Of a stretch of DNA of 14,844 nucleotides, positions 13,801 to 14,844 are shown piece by piece. Position 1 is the first letter of the stretch, and each line of letters begins with the position of its first letter. This stretch comes from a bacterium UBA4883 (GTDB lineage: Bacteria; Bacillota; Clostridia; Oscillospirales; Acutalibacteraceae): the NCBI GenBank assembly GCA_002399225.1, contig DHDF01000028.1, positions 1 through 14,844 on the forward strand, in the 5' to 3' direction. The position numbers and the translations under genes are program-made. The notes below the pieces were generated by a model. That model was not told where the DNA came from. It ran no database searches and saw nothing but the letters and a program-made list of their open reading frames with translations.

Positions 13801-13841
13801 GTGACATTGTTACAGAACATTTTTCCCGTTCTTCATAGAAT
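13801..13841 (+). promoter_or_regulatory. Promoter of trxA with GTGA-N5-TTAC element
   Basis: GTGA-N5-TTAC (13801-13813), then AGAA (13814-13817), 18 bases, and TAGAAT (13836-13841). The start would be near 13848, about 30 bases before the ATG. The layout is the same as the trxB and ccdA promoters, with one mismatch in the dyad. Confidence 0.55.
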
Positions 13842-13877
13842 ATAGCATCCATCTATCAAAGAAAGGGGAGAAAAACT

Positions 13878-14189
13878 ATGTCGGCAATTCCTGTTACAAA
13901 GGAGAACATCCGTCAGTTTTTGAATTCGGAGAAGCCGGTGCTGATCGACTTTTGGGCCCCATGGTGCGGGCCGTGCCGCAGCGCGGCGCCAATCGTGGAT
14001 GAAGTGGCCGAAGAGGCCGCGGAACAGGTGCAGGTGGGGAAAGTCAATATCGACAGCGAATCCGAACTTGCCGAGCAGTTCGGTATCATGAGTATCCCGA
14101 CGCTGGTCCTGTTCCGGGGAAACAAGGTCGCCGCCCGTTCGGTTGGGCTGAAGAACAAGAAGGCCATTCTAAAAATGATCGAAGAATGA
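13878..14189 (+). CDS. trxA: Thioredoxin
   Basis: The product is a complete 103-residue thioredoxin with the classical active site FWAPWCGPC (Cys30, Cys33) and the cis-proline in MSIPTLVLFRG (Pro74). There is no signal peptide, so it is cytoplasmic. It is the natural partner of the flavoprotein encoded just upstream and the likely electron donor to CcdA on the other side of the island. An AAAGGGGAG sequence precedes the ATG at 13878 at normal distance. It has its own predicted promoter of the shared GTGA-N5-TYAC type, so it can be expressed apart from the reductase gene, and a terminator follows. Confidence 0.95.
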   Translation: MSAIPVTKENIRQFLNSEKPVLIDFWAPWCGPCRSAAPIVDEVAEEAAEQVQVGKVNIDSESELAEQFGIMSIPTLVLFRGNKVAARSVGLKNKKAILKMIEE

Positions 14190-14217
14190 ATCAAAACAGA
14201 AAAAATAAAAAAATTGG

Positions 14218-14259
14218 AGGAGACGCCGGGCAGAGTTTCGGTGGCTCCTTTGTTTTTTG
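14218..14259 (+). terminator. Terminator after trxA
   Basis: AGGAG (14218-14222) pairs with CTCCT (14245-14249) and CGCCG (14224-14228) with CGGTG (14239-14243), with one A/G mismatch and one G-U pair, around a 10-base loop. TTGTTTTTTG follows. It ends 25 bases before the mutY start and separates the two genes. Confidence 0.7.
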
Positions 14260-14284
14260 CGAAAAGGATGAGAAAGGAATCAGT

Positions 14285-14844
14285 ATGGATTTAAAGAGCA
14301 TCACCGAGCCGCTGCTCGGCTGGTATGACAAAAACGCGCGGAAGCTGCCATGGCGCGACAATCCAACCCCTTACCGCGTGTGGGTGTCGGAAATCATGCT
14401 CCAGCAGACGCGGGTGGAAACGGTCAAGCCCTACTTTGAGCGCTTTGTCCGTGAGGTGCCGGATGTGACGGCACTGGCCGCCGTTCCGGAAGACCGCCTC
14501 TTAAAGCTTTGGGAGGGCCTGGGCTATTACAGCCGGGCGCGGAACCTGCAAAGAGCGGCGAAGATGGTTTTGGAGGAATACGGCGGAACCCTTCCGGCGG
14601 AACCGAAGGAACTGCGAAAACTGCCCGGCGTGGGGGAATACACCGCCGGGGCGATTTCCTCCATCGCCTACGGCAGGCCGGAACCGGCCGTGGACGGCAA
14701 TGTGCTGCGGGTGCTCGCCCGGCTGAAAGCCGACGGGCGGGATGTCCGCAACCCGGCCGTAAAGCGCGGGGAAGCGGAAGAACTGCGCAAAATTTATCCG
14801 CAGGAACGCTGCGGAGCGTTCACCCAGGCGCTGATGGAGCTCGG
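14285..14844 (+). CDS. mutY: A/G-specific adenine glycosylase MutY (C-terminus cut by window edge)
   Basis: The first 186 residues are visible, starting MDLKSITEPLLGWYDKNARK. Base-excision glycosylase features are clear: KLPWRDNPTPYRVWVSEIMLQQT with the catalytic Glu36, EGLGYYSRARNL, the helix-hairpin-helix LPGVGEYTAGAISS (113-126) and the catalytic Asp137 in AVDGNVLRVLAR. MutY removes adenine mispaired with 8-oxoguanine. The four cysteines of the iron-sulfur cluster and the NUDIX-like C-terminal domain would lie beyond the window. The ATG at 14285 follows AAAGGA. Its position next to thiol-redox genes fits an oxidative-damage theme, but the terminator after trxA suggests separate transcription. 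Confidence 0.93.
   Translation, partial: MDLKSITEPLLGWYDKNARKLPWRDNPTPYRVWVSEIMLQQTRVETVKPYFERFVREVPDVTALAAVPEDRLLKLWEGLGYYSRARNLQRAAKMVLEEYGGTLPAEPKELRKLPGVGEYTAGAISSIAYGRPEPAVDGNVLRVLARLKADGRDVRNPAVKRGEAEELRKIYPQERCGAFTQALMEL

Overview
This window looks like chromosomal DNA of an anaerobic, spore-forming member of the Bacillota, class Clostridia. Support comes from strong AGGAGG-type ribosome binding sites, occasional TTG starts, moderately GC-rich genes with AT-rich spacers, a predicted spore-surface gene behind a sigma-K-like promoter, and clostridial thiol-redox genes. A member of the Oscillospirales (Caproiciproducens-like) would fit, but that placement is an impression and was not tested. 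No rRNA, tRNA, CRISPR array, transposase or phage gene was found, and no gene-free stretch exceeds 300 bases.

Region 1 (1-4651, mostly minus strand) is a sugar-acid catabolic operon. It encodes a KdgT-type 2-keto-3-deoxygluconate permease, a two-subunit UxaA/SuyAB-type hydro-lyase (small SAF subunit, then large subunit), a fragment of a fumarylacetoacetate-hydrolase (FAH) gene, and a DapA/KDG-aldolase-type lyase cut by the left edge. An IclR-family regulator is divergent. Well-formed promoters for both directions, a 35-bp inverted repeat in the kdgT leader and a 20-bp tandem repeat lie between them.

Region 2 (4652-6286) is an AzgA-type NCS2 purine permease. Its upstream DNA resembles the region in front of the IclR gene. 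A terminator-like hairpin sits in its leader and a strong bidirectional terminator follows it.

Region 3 (6340-8885) holds a Cys/Pro-repeat spore-surface-like protein (TTG start, sigma-K-like promoter), a divergent short-chain dehydrogenase close to the EF-P 5-aminopentanone reductase group, and a class I mannose-6-phosphate isomerase that converges on the dehydrogenase with overlapping stop codons.

Region 4 (8915-14189) is a thiol-redox island. A minus-strand operon encodes CcdA, a TlpA/ResA-like thioredoxin (apparently frameshifted) and a four-module CoA-disulfide reductase-rhodanese-TusA-DsrE2 protein. Facing away are a thioredoxin-reductase-like flavoprotein without the usual NADPH motif and a thioredoxin. 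All three promoters of this island share one architecture: GTGA-N5-TYAC, then RGAA, then 18 bases, then a TAnnAT -10 box. This may be an undescribed redox-regulon promoter and is the most interesting signal in the window. The window ends inside mutY (region 5, 14285-14844).
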